A stretch of DNA of 64,000 nucleotides, taken from contig JACAAK010000003.1 of assembly GCA_025093985.1 (NCBI GenBank), positions 806,001 to 870,000 of the forward strand. The letters run 5' to 3'. The stretch comes from Calvatia gigantea (taxonomy: Eukaryota; Basidiomycota; Agaricomycetes; Agaricales; Lycoperdaceae). A program made the translations under genes and the position numbers. The stretch's first letter is position 1. Every line of letters starts with the position of its first letter. This document shows positions 20,811-33,305 of this stretch, one piece after another. Under the pieces are notes generated by a model, which saw only the letters and a program-made list of their open reading frames with translations, had not been told where the DNA came from and did no database searches.

Positions 20811-21712
20811 TTTGATTATGCGAAGAAGACAGGTAAGTGGCTTCAGCCATCTTGACAGATAGGGACTGGAACACCATTGAAAGGGAAGTCAGTGGTGGTG
20901 GAATTGTCCCAATAGCTCTTGACTATTGATTTCCAATAGTATTGGTCTTTCGCTTGTCCTGGCAGTACAGTGTGGAACCTTGTGGGTGGAAGAAAAACTG
21001 ACATGAGTTGTGGTGGGGTGATGGTTTTAATGAAATGGCAGAGGGAGTTGACCTCTTTCTTCATGGAAATGGTAGTTTCTTCATCCATGGGAGTGGCAGT
21101 ACAAGGTGGTGGTGTAGGGTTGACTGTGTCGTGTAACTTGGAGAGGGTGATGTGGATTCTATCAACTAGAGTGTTGATGTCTGGGTCCTCATTTGACTTG
21201 TCCCTTCCAAGCAACTTTATGGCTATATCAGCAAGTTCAAGGAATATGTTGGCGATGTCAAGGTGATTGAAAACTTCAAGTCCTAAGTCAATTCAGCTTT
21301 GAAGGCTCTGGACATGATCTTGTTTATTAGGGATGAGGGTAGATTGGTCTAGGGCTTGAAAGATAGCAGGGATGTGCTGGCTAGTGGAGGAGGACACATT
21401 GGCAAAGCCTGCATACATGTCAGCAAAGGTAATGCAGGCAGTGGCAAGAGTGATGTACTGATTTACAACTAGTCATTTGTTCTGGGCGGTAATGTTTTCT
21501 AACTCACTGTTGGTTACTTTATCAATATTTTTGAGCAGGGCTTCAAGGAGGCCTTGTGCTGGGGATGGCATGTTTGCAAGGTTATAGTGGGTTCCCTGGG
21601 GAGCTGGCACTCTACTGTTGCCTGGTTCTGGAAATGGTAGGGAGAAGATTCTGGTGGGGGTGGGATGAATGAGAAAGTCAATAGTGATACAGTTGGATTG
21701 AGAGGAAGGCAT
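20723..21712 (-). pseudogene. A4 ORF2, extra family A protein
   Basis: Again exactly 990 nt. The C-terminal block with YWKSIVKSYWDNSTTTDFPF is well kept; the central region 20843-21214 is open. The TGA after AQNK (near 21470) and others break the frame. Here pol and ORF2 are not in frame with each other because of a small indel near 21720. Confidence 0.85.
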
Positions 21713-21737
21713 GTTGTTTAGTTTTCTTTTGTCTGGG

Positions 21738-24281
21738 CTATTTGTCTGACAATGCTTTTTTGTGTTTTCTGCCCCCCTTTTTATGGGTATCCTCCAGATG
21801 CCTATTTAGGTAGTCTTGTATGGCTTCTTTTGCATTTCCAAGGTTGGACTCCACTGTCCACATATCTTCTTCATTGCTATACCCCTTCCAGTGAACTAGG
21901 AATTGATAACCCCTTCCTTGTTTCCTTTGTCCACAGATCTCTTCTACTTCATACTCCTCTTCATTGTTGATAATCACTGGATCAGGTGCTGGTGGCTGTT
22001 TTTGACTCAGGAACTCTGCCTTGTGTGCTGGTGTCAGGAGTTGTTCATTGAATACATCATGGATGGCCCATCCATTTGGTAGTGCTAGCCGATATGCTGC
22101 TTTTCCTATCTTCTCCTTAATAAGGAAAGGTCCATACTGTTTCTGGCCTAGCTTCTTTGATGTCTGATTGGTATGGATGTTTGTGTTCTCCAGCCACACT
22201 GCATCACCTGTTTGGTATGTTTTGGTATGGGTCTTGTTATGATCATATTGCTGTTTCATCTTTTCTTGGTATGCATGTAGTGCTGATGAGGCATTATCTC
22301 AGGCAGTCTGAAGTTGTTTTAGGAATTCTGTAGCAACTGGGTTGTTTGTTGTTGGCTCATTTTTGTCTTTCCATGGGTTTTTCCTGTAGTTTAAGAAGAA
22401 TGGTGTTTCTTGTGTCCCTCCATGTTGCTTGTCATTGTACTAGATTCTGCAATGGGGAGCCATTCTGACCAGTTGTTCTGGTTGTAGTTGCAATATAAGC
22501 AGATGTAGGTCTCTACCTCCCTGTTGATACATTCTGTTTGTCCATCAGTCTGTGGATGATATGCTGTTGACAGATTTCGTTCTATGCCAAGCCCTTTGAA
22601 TAACTCCTTGGTGAATTCTAATGCGAATTGAGGTCCTCAGTCACTGAGTACTTTCCTCGGTAGTCCATGTAGCTTCCATATCTCATCTTGATATATCTTT
22701 GTGACATCTTTGGATGAAACATCTATGGTTGTCACTACAAGTCATATCATTTTGGTGAAACAGTCAATGATGACTAGTATTGTGTCTTTCCCTTTTGACT
22801 CTAGTAGAGGCCCAATCATATCAATACTGATTTCTTCCCAGGGGCTGTTTGGTATTGGGAGGGGGTGTAGCAGTGATTTGAGTGGTGTTATTCTCACTTT
22901 ATTTCTCTGACAGGTTTGACAGCCTCAAATGTACCTTTTTATGTCATTTTGTATTGTTGGCCACCAATAATTGCAGCTGATCAGTTCCATCATTCTGTGT
23001 TGTCCTGGGTGTCCTGCATCTGGAACATTATGATACTGTATCAGGATTTCTTCTCATAGTTTTTGGTCAGGTGGGATGTATGCACTGTTTTGCCTGTAAA
23101 TGATTCCATTGTCCTCAGTGAACTTGGATTCTGGTTTCCTTAGTTTGGCCAGAACTGTTATTTTGCATTGAGTTCAGTTTCGGATTTGTTCTAGAAACCC
23201 TGGTTTGATAAACAGTTCTGCTCGTAAGAGTTCCATGCTGTCTGCGTCTTCTGTCTGCAGCCAACTTTCTCAGATCATAGTGACTAGTTTATCCTCCTGT
23301 TCCTCTGGTGTTTGGTAGATTTGAGATAGTAGGTCAGCTTTCATGTTCATTTTTCCAGGTACATGTCATAGTGTGAAGTCGTAATCTTGCAGTCACAAGT
23401 ACCATCATGCTTGCCATCCATTTAGTTTCTGTGGCTCTCAGTAGTACTTCAGGTTTTCGTGATCTGTGCAGATTTCAAATTTTTCTTTGGTGTCTAGCAG
23501 GTAGTGCCTCCATTCTTTCAGGGCATGGACAATAGCTAGCAGTTCCTTGTCATATATTTCATAGTTTTGGTCTGCTAGTAATAGCATTTGTGACATGAAG
23601 GCAATGGGGTGCCATTTGTCCTCTTGCTATTGTGATAATACACTCCCTAGTGCATAGTCTGATGTGTTGACTTCCACCCTGAATTGTCCTTGTCTTTGTG
23701 GTAGTGTCAGGATGGGTTCTTTGGTGATACATTTCTTGAGTTGGTTGAATGTGGCTTGGTGTTCTTGGGTCCATTCCTATGTGGTTGCTCCCTTGAGTTT
23801 GTTTAATGGTTCCACAATTTTGCTGAAATTTTTGATGAAGTGTTGGTAGTAGTTGGCAAAACCCAGAAATCTTTCTACTTCTTTGGTGCTTTTTGGTTTG
23901 GGCCATTCTCATACTGATTTCACCTTTTCTTCTTCCATTTTGATTCGTCCATGTCCCACTTTAACTTCCAGCATTGGGATTTCTTCTGCATTGAAGATGC
24001 ACTTGGTTTGTTTGAAGCATAGGTTGTATTGAGCAGCTCATTCTAGGAATTATATTGTTCGTTCCTTCAGTTGGTCTTTGGTGTCATCTGGGATAGCAAA
24101 GTTGTCCATGTAATTTATGATATCTCCATTTTGCAGGAGGTTGTAGAAGATGCTCATCATCATTCTGGAGAAGATTCCTGGTGAATTGCTTAGGCCAAAA
24201 TACATGACTGTCAGCTCAAAGAGTCCTTCATTAGTGAGGAAGGCCGCTTTCCATTCATCTCCTTCTTTGATCCTGATGTTG
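21738..24281 (-). pseudogene. pol: A4 pol, C-terminal part: RT, RNase H, integrase, chromodomain
   Basis: Chromodomain near 21820-21970, integrase near 22400-23010, RNase H near 23450-23680, RT near 23900-24281. The RT catalytic motif reads YMDN instead of YMDD (second Asp codon AAC, complement at 24101-24103). The frame is cut at 24281 by element B and resumes at 30183. Confidence 0.9.
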
Positions 24282-24629
24282 TGTCAGGGCAACCTCTGAC
24301 AGTCCCCCTAGACTGTCCCACAACCCCATGCTCTCACCCGTACTCAGCCACGCAAACATGGACAATAACTGGAGATCCCAAAGGACAATGATGGACTGAC
24401 ATACATAATGAAACAATAGGACAATGGACAGAAGAGTAGTATATATTAACCTGTACACCTGCAGGGGACCCTTATCCGATTTTCTAAGGATTCCCCCACA
24501 GGTATGTAGTCTGTACAACACATTGGTAATATAACTAAGGATTCCCCTGCAGTTACCTGCTCATCCACTTTGCCCGTCTCATAAGAGCCTCACATCCCCA
24601 AGCCGCTTGGACTGCAGGTTGCCCTTACA
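24282..24629 (+). repeat. B 5' LTR (348 bp)
   Basis: TGTCAGGG to CCCTTACA. TATATTAA is near 24442. Compared with the 3' LTR, the differences I see are transitions, mostly CA/TG swaps. Confidence 0.95.
24474..24485 (+). promoter_or_regulatory. Predicted 5' end of B transcript (self-primer)
   Basis: ATCCGATTTTCT begins about 34 bases after the TATA-like sequence. Its first ten bases can pair, with one wobble, with the 12 bases following the LTR (24630-24641). The same 34-base spacing is seen in family A. Confidence 0.55.
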
Positions 24630-24641
24630 GAAGAATCGGAT
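24630..24641 (+). promoter_or_regulatory. B primer-binding site, self-priming type
   Basis: GAAGAATCGGAT lies directly after the LTR. It lacks the TGG expected for a tRNA 3'-CCA primer and is complementary to 24474-24485 in the LTR. Confidence 0.55.
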
Positions 24642-24743
24642 CTTACGAGAGACCTGGTTGCCCACTGGGAACAACTCTGAGGATCCCTCTTGAACACCCC
24701 CCATCAACCGACCCCATCTCTACCCACCTGACCCGCCCCCATA

Positions 24744-25913
24744 TTGGACCAGCCCCAACTGCAACCACAGCAGGTTCAACCGCAGCCAGCACAGAATATG
24801 TCTCCCTTGGAGCAAATACTCGCACAACTGCAGAACAGCCTGCAGGAGGTGATAAATCGTCAGGTGGCATCCGAACTGAGAGTATACAAAACACTCTCAT
24901 CTTTACAAGGTCAGATCAGCACAGTGGCAGCTGCAAATGCCCCCACTCTCCACACTCCACAACCCCCCACCAACCACACTCCCCCTCCTGTACCTCGGCT
25001 ACACTCCACATCCACCCGGGCCAAGGTAGCCACCCCATCTGACTTTGACAGAGATTGCTCCAGAGGTCACACATTCCTCAACTCCTGCCACATCTACCTT
25101 TGGTTGTGCAAGGATCACTTCAAGGATGAAGATGTCCAGATCCTGTGGGCATTGTCATATATGAAAAGTGGCCAAGCAGCCAAGTGGGCCAAGAACATAA
25201 TGCATTGGGAAGAGCAACATCCAGGGCAAACCTGATTTCTTGGTTGGGAGGATTTTTCCATGGAGTTCCACAAGCACTTCTTCTCTGTGGATGCGGAAGC
25301 CACTGCAGTCAACATCTTGGAAGGCACAGGGTACCACCAGGGCAACCGGAGTGTTGATGACTATCTTGACAACTTCCATAACCTCATTTTGGACTCAGAG
25401 TACACTGATCTGAAGGTGGTAGTTGTGAAATTTCAGTGAGGACTTCAGCCGACGATCCAGAATGCGGTAGCCACCATGGTCTTAGGACACCCCTGGAACA
25501 ATGACATAGAAGGTTGGTATGCTGCGGCTCAATGCATTGACCAGGTGAGGGCTGCCAATAATGCCTTCCAAGCCACCACCTACTCTGACCCACCACTTCT
25601 GAAACCAAAACCCCTCCATTCCCTTCCATTCCCACCGATTGCTGTCCCACCTCCACCCATTCGACCCACATTGTCTCTCAGCACCCCTGTACCCATGGAG
25701 GTAGACGCCTCTCACAAAACCACTCCACTCCTGCCCACCTGCTACCATTGCAAGAAGGTCAGGCATGTCAAATCTGAATGTCCTCTCAGATATGACATCT
25801 GCCACCTGACTGCAGAAGAGGAAGATGACCTCCTTATGAGACTCCTGGCCAAGAAAGATGTGAGAGAAGCAGTGGACTTGGCTCAAGCGGCTGAAGAAGC
25901 AGATTTTCTGTAG
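24744..25913 (+). pseudogene. gag: B gag
   Basis: About 389 codons in one frame. The N-terminus is Gln/Pro-rich (MDQPQLQPQQVQPQP), followed by a short helical stretch EQILAQLQNSLQEV. The retrotransposon capsid region spans about 25020-25560. A single CCHC knuckle, CYHCKKVRHVKSEC, is at 25740-25781. Two in-frame stops, near 25233 and 25437, break it. Pol begins around the gag stop in the -1 frame. Confidence 0.9.
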
Positions 25914-28900
25914 AGCAGCGAGTGGAAAGTGCGCCCTCCCTGCAAAGTGTAAATAGGTTCAGTGTGCTACCTATAGATGAAATAGACAACTCTTTGCCCT
26001 CACCCACATCTGAACCAAAAGCTGCACCCCAGAAAACCCCTTCAACACCTCGCCACCCTAAATGGGAAAAGTACCTTCCACTCAAACCTGTCATAGCTGC
26101 TCTGGACCAGCACAGGACTTCACTCATGCTGTAAGTAGAACTAGAAACTACAGATACAGCAGAATACCACAGAGTACATGCTCTTGTGGATAGCGGTGCG
26201 ACTGGCTCCTTCATCAACCGAGACTATGTGCAGACCAACAAACTCAACACCTGCATGCTCTCCCACCCACTTGCAGTCTACAATGTTGACAGCTCGGAAA
26301 ATGAGGCTGGTCAGATAACAGAGGTCGTAGACATTATCCTTCACTACTGCAACCACTCGGAACACTCTCTGCTTGCAGTCACTGGACTTGGCTGCCAAGA
26401 CTTGCTCCTTGGATACACTTGGCTCAAACAACATAACCCTGACATCAATTGGCAGACAGGTGAAGTCAAAATGTCCCACTGCCCATCCAAGTGTGAAGAA
26501 TGCAAAGTTGAAGCCAAAGCTGAGGCCCATGCCTGCCACCTCCAGACCCACTGCATCTGTGCCTGCACTCTAGGCTCCTTCCCTGCCCTAGTAGAAGAAG
26601 TGGAAGAAGGAGATGAGTCACCTGCCAAGCCACCAGCTCCCACAGATCTCTATGAGGACGATGACCGCATCTTTGCCATCAACCTCCTCCCCTGTCTAGA
26701 AGAGATTTGTGCAATGGGTACCACATCCCAATGGCTAGCTGAGGCCTTCCATCACAACTCCCAGTCATCTGACTTACCCACCAGGTTTAGAGAAATTGTC
26801 CCCCCCTACCTTCATGACTTCAAAGCTGTGTTCACCAAGGAGTCCTTCGACACTCTACCTGAGCATCAACCATGGGATCATGCAATTGAGCTCATCCCAG
26901 GTGCTGACCCGAAGGGCTGCAAGGTATACCCGCTCTCACCCACTGAGCAGTCACAGTTGGATGAGTTCATCCAGGAGAACCTCTCATCTGGCCGCATCTG
27001 CCCCTCCAAATCCCCCATGGCCTCACCTGTATTCTTCATCAAGAAGAAGGATAGATCCCTCTGCCTTGTCCAGGACTACTGCGCCCTCAATGCCATCATG
27101 GTGAAAAACAAGTATCCTTTCCCACTCATATCTGAACTTATTGCACAACTTCGTGGGGCTAAGTACTTCACTAAACTGGATGTTCACTGGGGATTCAACA
27201 ACATATGGATTAAACCAGGTGATGAGTAGAAGGCTGCATTCTGGACGAATCGTGGATTATTCAAGCCACTGGTCATGTTCTTCGGCCTCACCAACAGCCT
27301 TGCCACCTTCCAAACCATGATGAATGACATCTTCTGTGAGCTCATTATGGAGGGCATTGTGGTGGTATACATGGACGACATCCTGATCTTCACGAAGATG
27401 ATTGAAGAGCATCAAGAGGTCATCCGCCAGGTTTTGCAAATTCTTGAACAGCACCAGCTTTTCCTTAAACCTGAAAAGTGCGAGTTTGAGAAGACCTGTG
27501 TCGAGTACCTTGGTCTCATCATATTGGAGAATAGTGTTGAGATGGATCCAGTCAAGGTTGCAGGAGTACGAGAGTGGCCTGCTCCGGCCAACGTAGGTGA
27601 AGTCTAGGCATTCCTTGGATTTGTCAACTTCTACTGCCATTTCATCCATGACTTCTCCCACATAGCCCGCCCCCTCTTCGATCTCACTAAGGTAGACACC
27701 AAGTGGAAATGGAGCACTGTGGAAGAAGTGGCTTTCCAGGCACTCAAGGATGTGGTCACCTCCTCCCCTGTTCTCCTCTCACCCGATGACTCTGCTCCCT
27801 TCTGTGTCGAAGCAGACAGCTCAGACTTTGCTATGGGTGCAGTTCTCTCTCAGAAAGTAGCGGACTCAGATCAGTGGCACCCAGTGGCATTCTATTCAAA
27901 ATTCCTCTCAGTGGTTGAACAGAATTATGAGATTCATGACAAGGAAATGCTGGCGATCATCCGTACACTAGAGGAGTAGAGACACTTCCTCAAAGGTGCA
28001 TGCCACCAAGTTGAGATCTGGATGGACCACAAAAACCTAGAGTACTTCATGTCCGCCAAGAAACTCAACTGTTGCCAAGCCCGTTAGTCCCTCATACTCT
28101 CCCATTTTGATTTCTGCTTGCACCACTGTCCCGGCCGAACTATGGGGAAGCTAGACATACTATCCCAAAGAGCTGACCACAGCACAGGAGCACATGACAA
28201 TGAGAACATTACCCTCCTTCCTGATGGACTCTTTGCCATCTGTGCACTCAAAGGGATTTTGATGGAAGGAGAGGAGCAACTCCTGCTGAAGGATATCCAC
28301 TCGGGAAACCATGCGGGTGAACAAGAGGAGGCAGTCACTAAAGCTGCATGGGAACTCAAGCAGTCATCAACCAAAATTGTGAGGAGTGCAGAATGGGCAG
28401 AGCAAGATGGTCTACTCCTGTTCCAAGGGAAGATCTACATCCCAACAGGCTCTGATCTTAGGTGAAGGATAGTGGCTCTCCACCATGACACAAAGATTGC
28501 AGGACATGCTGGGCAATGGAAAACACTAGAACTTGTCTCCTGCAACTACTGGTGGCCCCAGATGGCTCGATACATTGGTCAGTATGTCTCTACCTGTAAC
28601 CTCTACATGCGCACCAAGCCCATCCGCTATTCCCCACAAGGAGAACTTCACCTGCTCCCCATCCCTGAAGCCCACTGGGACACACTCAGTGTAGACTTTG
28701 TAGTTGAACTCCCGGAATCCACAAGCTATGATGCCATCATGACAGTGGTGGACTCTGTCTCTAAACAAGCCCACTTTATCCCAACCCATACCACTGTCTC
28801 GGCCAAAGGTGCAGCACAGCTCTTCCTCCACAATGTCTGGAAGCTCCATGGACTCCCCAATGCCATCATTTCAGACTGCGGACCACAGTTCATCGCTGCA

Positions 28901-29947
28901 TTCACAAAAGAGCTTTACTGACTCTTAGGGATCAAGATGGCTGCCTTAACTGCCTGGCACCCACAGACTAATGGGCAGACAGAGCGAGTGAACCAGGAAC
29001 TTGATCAGTACCTCCACCTCTTCATAAACGAGTGACAGAATGACTGGCACAACCTCCTCCCACTTGCAGAATTCCAGCACAACAACCATGTCCACACCTC
29101 CACCCAACATTCCCCCTTTCTCTTAAACACTGGATATTACCCGCACATGGGATTTGAGCTGCATCAGCTGCCCTCGAAGATCGAGTCAGTTAATGAGTTT
29201 ATGAAGTGAATGGAGTTGATACTAGAGGAAGTGAAATCTGCACTGGTCAAGGCAAAAGATGACATGACCCACTACTACAACCAATGACATACACCCACAC
29301 CTGCATACAAGCCAGGCGACAAAGTTTACCTTGAAGTGGACAACATCCAGACCACCCACCTATTGAGGAAGCTTTCTCACCAATGCCTCAGACTATATGT
29401 CATAGACAAGCAGGTCAATGCTAATGCCTACCACCTTCACCTCCCCCGTTCCATGCAATGCCTCCACCCAGTTTTCAACATTGTTAAACTCACACCTGCA
29501 CCACCCGATCCGATCGAGAACCACTGTGCAAAACCTCCACCCAATCCCATCATTGTCAATGAAGAAGAGGAGTGGGCAGTCGAAGAAGTCCTTAACAGCC
29601 ATGTCCACTAAAGATGACTTCAATATCTCATCAAATGGAAAGGCTTCGGAATGGAACACAACTCGTGGGAGCTAGCTGATGGAGTCCACGCCCCAGAACT
29701 AGTCCAGGAGTTCTACCACAAACATCCTGGCACCCCTCGCCTCATCCACACACTTACCTTTGGCTCACTTCCCTTCCAACAAATCCAACACTACATATCG
29801 AGACGCTGTGATTTTGGAGGAGGGGTGGATGTCAGGGCAACCCCTGATGGTCCCCCTGGACCATCCCACAACCCCACACTCTCACCCATACTCAGCCATG
29901 TGGACATGGACAATAACTGGAGATCCCAAAGGACAATGATGGACTGA
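25914..29947 (+). pseudogene. pol: B pol: protease, RT, RNase H, integrase, chromodomain
   Basis: Protease VDSGATGSF near 26187-26213, and GYTWLKQHNPDINW near 26411-26452. RT runs from about 26930, with the catalytic YMDDILIF at 27368-27391 intact. RNase H shows CVEADSSDFAMGAVLSQ near 27803-27853. The integrase zinc finger is near 28475-28610 and the core has DCGPQFIAAF near 28875-28905 and [13 protein letters not shown] near 28960-29000. A chromodomain with LQYLIKWKGF lies near 29560-29735. All parts share one frame, broken by about a dozen stops, mostly TGG-to-TAG, CAG-to-TAG or CGA-to-TGA. The frame runs through the polypurine tract into the LTR, to a TGA at 29945. Confidence 0.92.
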
Positions 29948-30177
29948 CATACATAATGAAACAATAGGACAATGGACAGAAGAGTAGTATATATTAACCT
30001 GTACACCTACAGGGGATCCTTATCTGATTTTCTAAGGATTCCCCCACAGGTATGTAGTCTGTACAACACATTGGTAATATAACTAAGGATTCCCCTGCAG
30101 TTACCTGCTTGTCTGCTTCGCCTGTCTCATAAGAGCCTCACGTCCCTGAGCCGCTCAGACTGTGGGTTGCCCTTATA
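29830..30177 (+). repeat. B 3' LTR (348 bp)
   Basis: TGTCAGGG to CCCTTATA (terminal CA changed to TA). The polypurine tract TTGGAGGAGGGGTGGA precedes it at 29814-29829. Confidence 0.95.
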
Positions 30178-30182
30178 CGTTG

Positions 30183-31143
30183 TTGTACTCCCAGATAATA
30201 TCAAGCTTATTGAAGTATTTCGCCTTTCCAAGTTTGTCAATTACTTCACCGATTCTTGGCAGTGGTGTTTTGTCCTTGACCACCACATTGTTTAATCATC
30301 TGTAATCTTGGATTAGCCTTTTGGATCCATCTTTCTTGGGAATGAAGAATGTTGGTGCTGCATAAGGGGATTTCGATGGCTGTATTCATCCTAATTCTAG
30401 GTTTTCTTTGATGAATGCTTTGAGTTCGTTCTGTTCCTTGACCATTATGTTATACGTTCCTGCACTTATTTCCTTTGGGACATTTTCTGTTAGGACTATC
30501 TCATGGTCCCATTCAGTCTGTTCTGGGAGTTTATTGAATGTTGTTTTGTTGAACAGATGTGTGAATGGTTTTACATAGTCTAGTAGGTCTTCTGGTTTGG
30601 TTGGGTCTGGTTCATCTTCTTCTTCCCATAAGTCTTCTGTAGTGGTCATGCTTTGTATTTTTTTCATGATGGGAATGTTTTGATGGGGGAACTGGCAGCC
30701 TGGCAGGCATCAGGTGAACTTGATTTCTCCACTGTTCCAATCTACTTCTGGGTTATGTTTGACTAACCAGTTGTGCCCTAGAAAGACTTTTGCTTGGTCT
30801 TGTAGTTGTATGACTGAAGCCTCGATTTGCTCTTTATGCCCTTGGAGGTCTATGTTGATTGTGGTTGTCTCAGTTACTCTTCCACTTTGATTTGGCATTC
30901 CGTTTGCATTTAGTACCAAGATCTGTTGTTCCAGTTTCCAGGTGGGAAGTCCTTCTTTGTCTACCAGTTTCTTGCTAACACTACTGGTTGTGCATCCTGA
31001 ATCTACAATTGTGTTGACTGTGATCTCCTTTCCTACCATTTGTATTTTTCCTTTTAGGTTTAGTTTGCACTTTCTTCTCTGAGGAATTGTGTAGAATTTG
31101 TCTGATATTCTAGATACAAGCTTTTTGACTCTCAAGGTAGTGC
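30183..31143 (-). pseudogene. pol: A4 pol, N-terminal part: protease and start of RT
   Basis: Continues A4 pol across element B. It holds the RT N-terminus (KDGSKRLIQ region near 30300-30340), the linker with LWEEEDEPDPTKPEDL near 30580-30640, GHNWLVKHNPEVDW near 30745-30785, and the protease VDSGCTTSS near 30980-31005. The frame is -1 relative to gag and opens upstream of the first ATG (31135), in the gag overlap. Confidence 0.9.
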
Positions 31144-32295
31144 CTACTTGGAGTCTTCAGAAAAATCCTTCCTTTCTTCTTCATTGGTTTCTTCTACTCC
31201 ATGGACCTGGATCTTCTTGGATATGGTGCAGGTTTTGGCTATGTATCCTTTCTTGCCACAGTTGTAGCATGTTAACTCCTTGGGCTTTTTGCAGTCCTTG
31301 GCAATGTGGCCAAAAATGCTGTAGTTGTAGTATTTCGGTTCTCCTTTATCATTGAAGATGTGACACTTACTTCCTATCTCCATGGGTTCACCCATTCCTC
31401 TATAGGTGGTACTGGTGTTGGTTTTCTTGTCTCCTTGGTACTTGGATGCTTCATATCCTTGTCTGACAGAGAGTATTGCTTCCTTCCATTCTGCATATGT
31501 GTCTGGCCTGGCTAAAGGTGGATAACTGGTAATCGTGTGTATAATGTCCTGCCAGGTATTCTTTCTGAGTAGGAACATGGCGTGCTTGCTATCGGTCTTG
31601 GCTTTGCTTTTCAAGACTTTGAATTTGATTAGGTAGTTGGCAGTGTTTTGGTTTCCCTGTTTGAATTTCTCGATCTGCCATTCTACTTTACTGTTTGATG
31701 CATTGTCTGAAAAGATCCTTCTAAACTCCTCAGAAAACACCTTCCAGTCTACAGAATCCTCCAATTCTAGGATAGCTGGTGCTTTCATAGCTGCATAAGC
31801 TCCTGCTGTTCCTCTTCATAGCCTGGCTAAGACTGCAATGACTTTATTGTCTGCTGAGGTAATTTTGTTGAATTTCATGAAGAGCATCATGGCTCTCCAC
31901 CAATCATTGAACTTCGATCAAATTCCATCAAAAAATCCTGGATCAGGCACTAAGCCTTTTCCACTGGATGCTGTTACTAGTGTTGGTGTGGTGGCTACAG
32001 TGTTGTCTGTCATTTTTATTTCTGATTCAGTGTCTTCTGAGCTCATTTCGTCTGATTCTGATTCCTCCTGTTCTTGTCCTAACTTTTCTTCTGCTAAGTC
32101 GAGTTTGTTTAGAAGCTCTGATATAACTTCTTCTTCTACTGGATTTGTTCCTTGCATATATTCTCCAGGTTCATTGTATTTGGTTGTTTCTGCAGGTACT
32201 TCGGGGTTCTTTGTTTCTTCTTTATCTAATGTTTCTGACTTGTCATCTGTGACTTCAAGGTTTGGTTCTCTATATTTGTCTGGGTTTGAGCTCAT
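31144..32295 (-). pseudogene. gag: A4 gag
   Basis: About 383 codons: acidic N-terminus, capsid-like region and two CCHC knuckles near 31230-31330. The first knuckle is damaged, reading YYNYSIFGHIAKDC, so its first two cysteines are lost to tyrosine (TGY-to-TAY transitions). A stop lies near 31915. Confidence 0.9.
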
Positions 32296-32363
32296 AAACT
32301 AGCTCCTGGGTTTGTCATTGTTCAGACCTGTTTCAGCCTTCTCCTTTTGCAAGGTGAGGTAGG

Positions 32364-32377
32364 GATGCTTAACCAAA
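32364..32377 (-). promoter_or_regulatory. A4 primer-binding site, self-priming type
   Basis: Sense TTTGGTTAAGCATC next to the 5' LTR. Eleven bases are the perfect complement of ATGCTTAACCA found in family A LTRs (for example 3503-3513). Confidence 0.6.
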
Positions 32378-32681
32378 TGTTATGACCTTAGTCTAAGTAA
32401 ACCTCAGGTTGCAACTTAGGCTAAGACTTGAGGGCAAGTAAGGGGAATAAACCAGGTGGTTAAGTGTACCAAATACAGGGGTGTATATGTATGTTTAAAT
32501 ATGGAAGGCATCCTGTTGAATGGATGGAGGTAACTACATGAAACATCCGATAACAATGGTGTAGTAGTTTTATAAGTCAATACTTGGAGATTGCTGGTCA
32601 GGAATAGCTGAAACAGGTACAAGAATAAGATGAAATGCAGACAAGTGTGGGATGGACACAAATAGACGAAAGTTTACAACA
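32378..32681 (-). repeat. A4 5' LTR (304 bp)
   Basis: TGTTATGACC to TTTACAACA on the plus strand, then GTCAG at 32682-32686, the second target duplication. Confidence 0.93.
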
Positions 32682-32686
32682 GTCAG

Positions 32687-33299
32687 TGCAAGTTGGCGGT
32701 GTGGAGTTAACTGTATTGTATAGTTCTAAGAGAGTAGTGTGAAATCTAGTGATGAGAGAGTTGATCTTTGGGTCTTTAGCTGACTTGTCTCATCCAAGCA
32801 GATTCATGGCTACACTAGTGAGTTCTAAAAATATGTCAGTGATGTCAAAGTGTTTGAAGACTTTGAGGCCAAGGTCAATGTGGCTTTGGAGGCTGCAAAC
32901 ATGATCTTGTTCACTAGGAGTGAGGGTAGACTGGTCTAGGGCCTGGAAGATGGCTGGGATGTGTTGGCTGGTAGAAGAGAATACATTGGTAAAACCTGCA
33001 TATATGTCAGCAAAGGTAATGCAGGTGGTGGTAAGGGTGATATGTTGGTTGACAACTAATCACTTGTTTTGAGCAGTGATGGTTTCTATTTCACTATTGG
33101 TTGCCTTGTTGACATCCTTTAGTAAGGCTTCAAGAAGTCCTTGTGCTGGAGATGGTGTGGTGGTGAGGTTATAACAGGTACCTCAAGGAACAGATGCTTG
33201 GCTGTTGCCTGGTTCTGGAAAGGAGATGGAGGAGATCATGGTTGGGGTGAGGTAAACAAGGGAGCTGATAGTGACACAGTTGGCTTGGGAGGAAGGCAT
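32687..33299 (-). pseudogene. A2 ORF2, N-terminal part (segment 1 of 3)
   Basis: Starts at the ATG at 33299, six bases after the pol stop (TAG, 33306-33308), in frame with pol. It holds the N-terminal helical half of ORF2 up to the A4 insertion point. Confidence 0.85.
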
Positions 33300-33305
33300 G
33301 TCTGG

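Larger units (their letters stand above)
24282..30177 (+). mobile_element. Ty3/gypsy chromovirus family B (nested in A4 RT)
   Basis: A 5896-bp plus-strand element with two 348-bp LTRs. The target duplication is CGTTG at 30178-30182 and TGTTG at 24277-24281, differing by one C-to-T; sibling A copies show CGTT here, so CGTTG is the original. It has a gag, a pol in the -1 frame and a chromodomain, with a self-priming-type primer site. Confidence 0.94.
17882..32681 (-). mobile_element. Family A gypsy element A4, interrupted by B and by a duplicated insert
   Basis: Bounded by family A LTRs with the target duplication GTCAG (17877-17881, 32682-32686). Removing B (5896 bp plus 5) and the 2518-bp block at 18293-20810 leaves 6381 bp, close to A3 (6388) and A6 (6355). 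That agreement supports the assignment. It lies inside A2 ORF2 in the same orientation. Confidence 0.93.

Noticed and set aside
24744..29947. Host gene captured inside element B
   Set aside because: Every open stretch maps onto standard gypsy gag or pol domains in one frame each.
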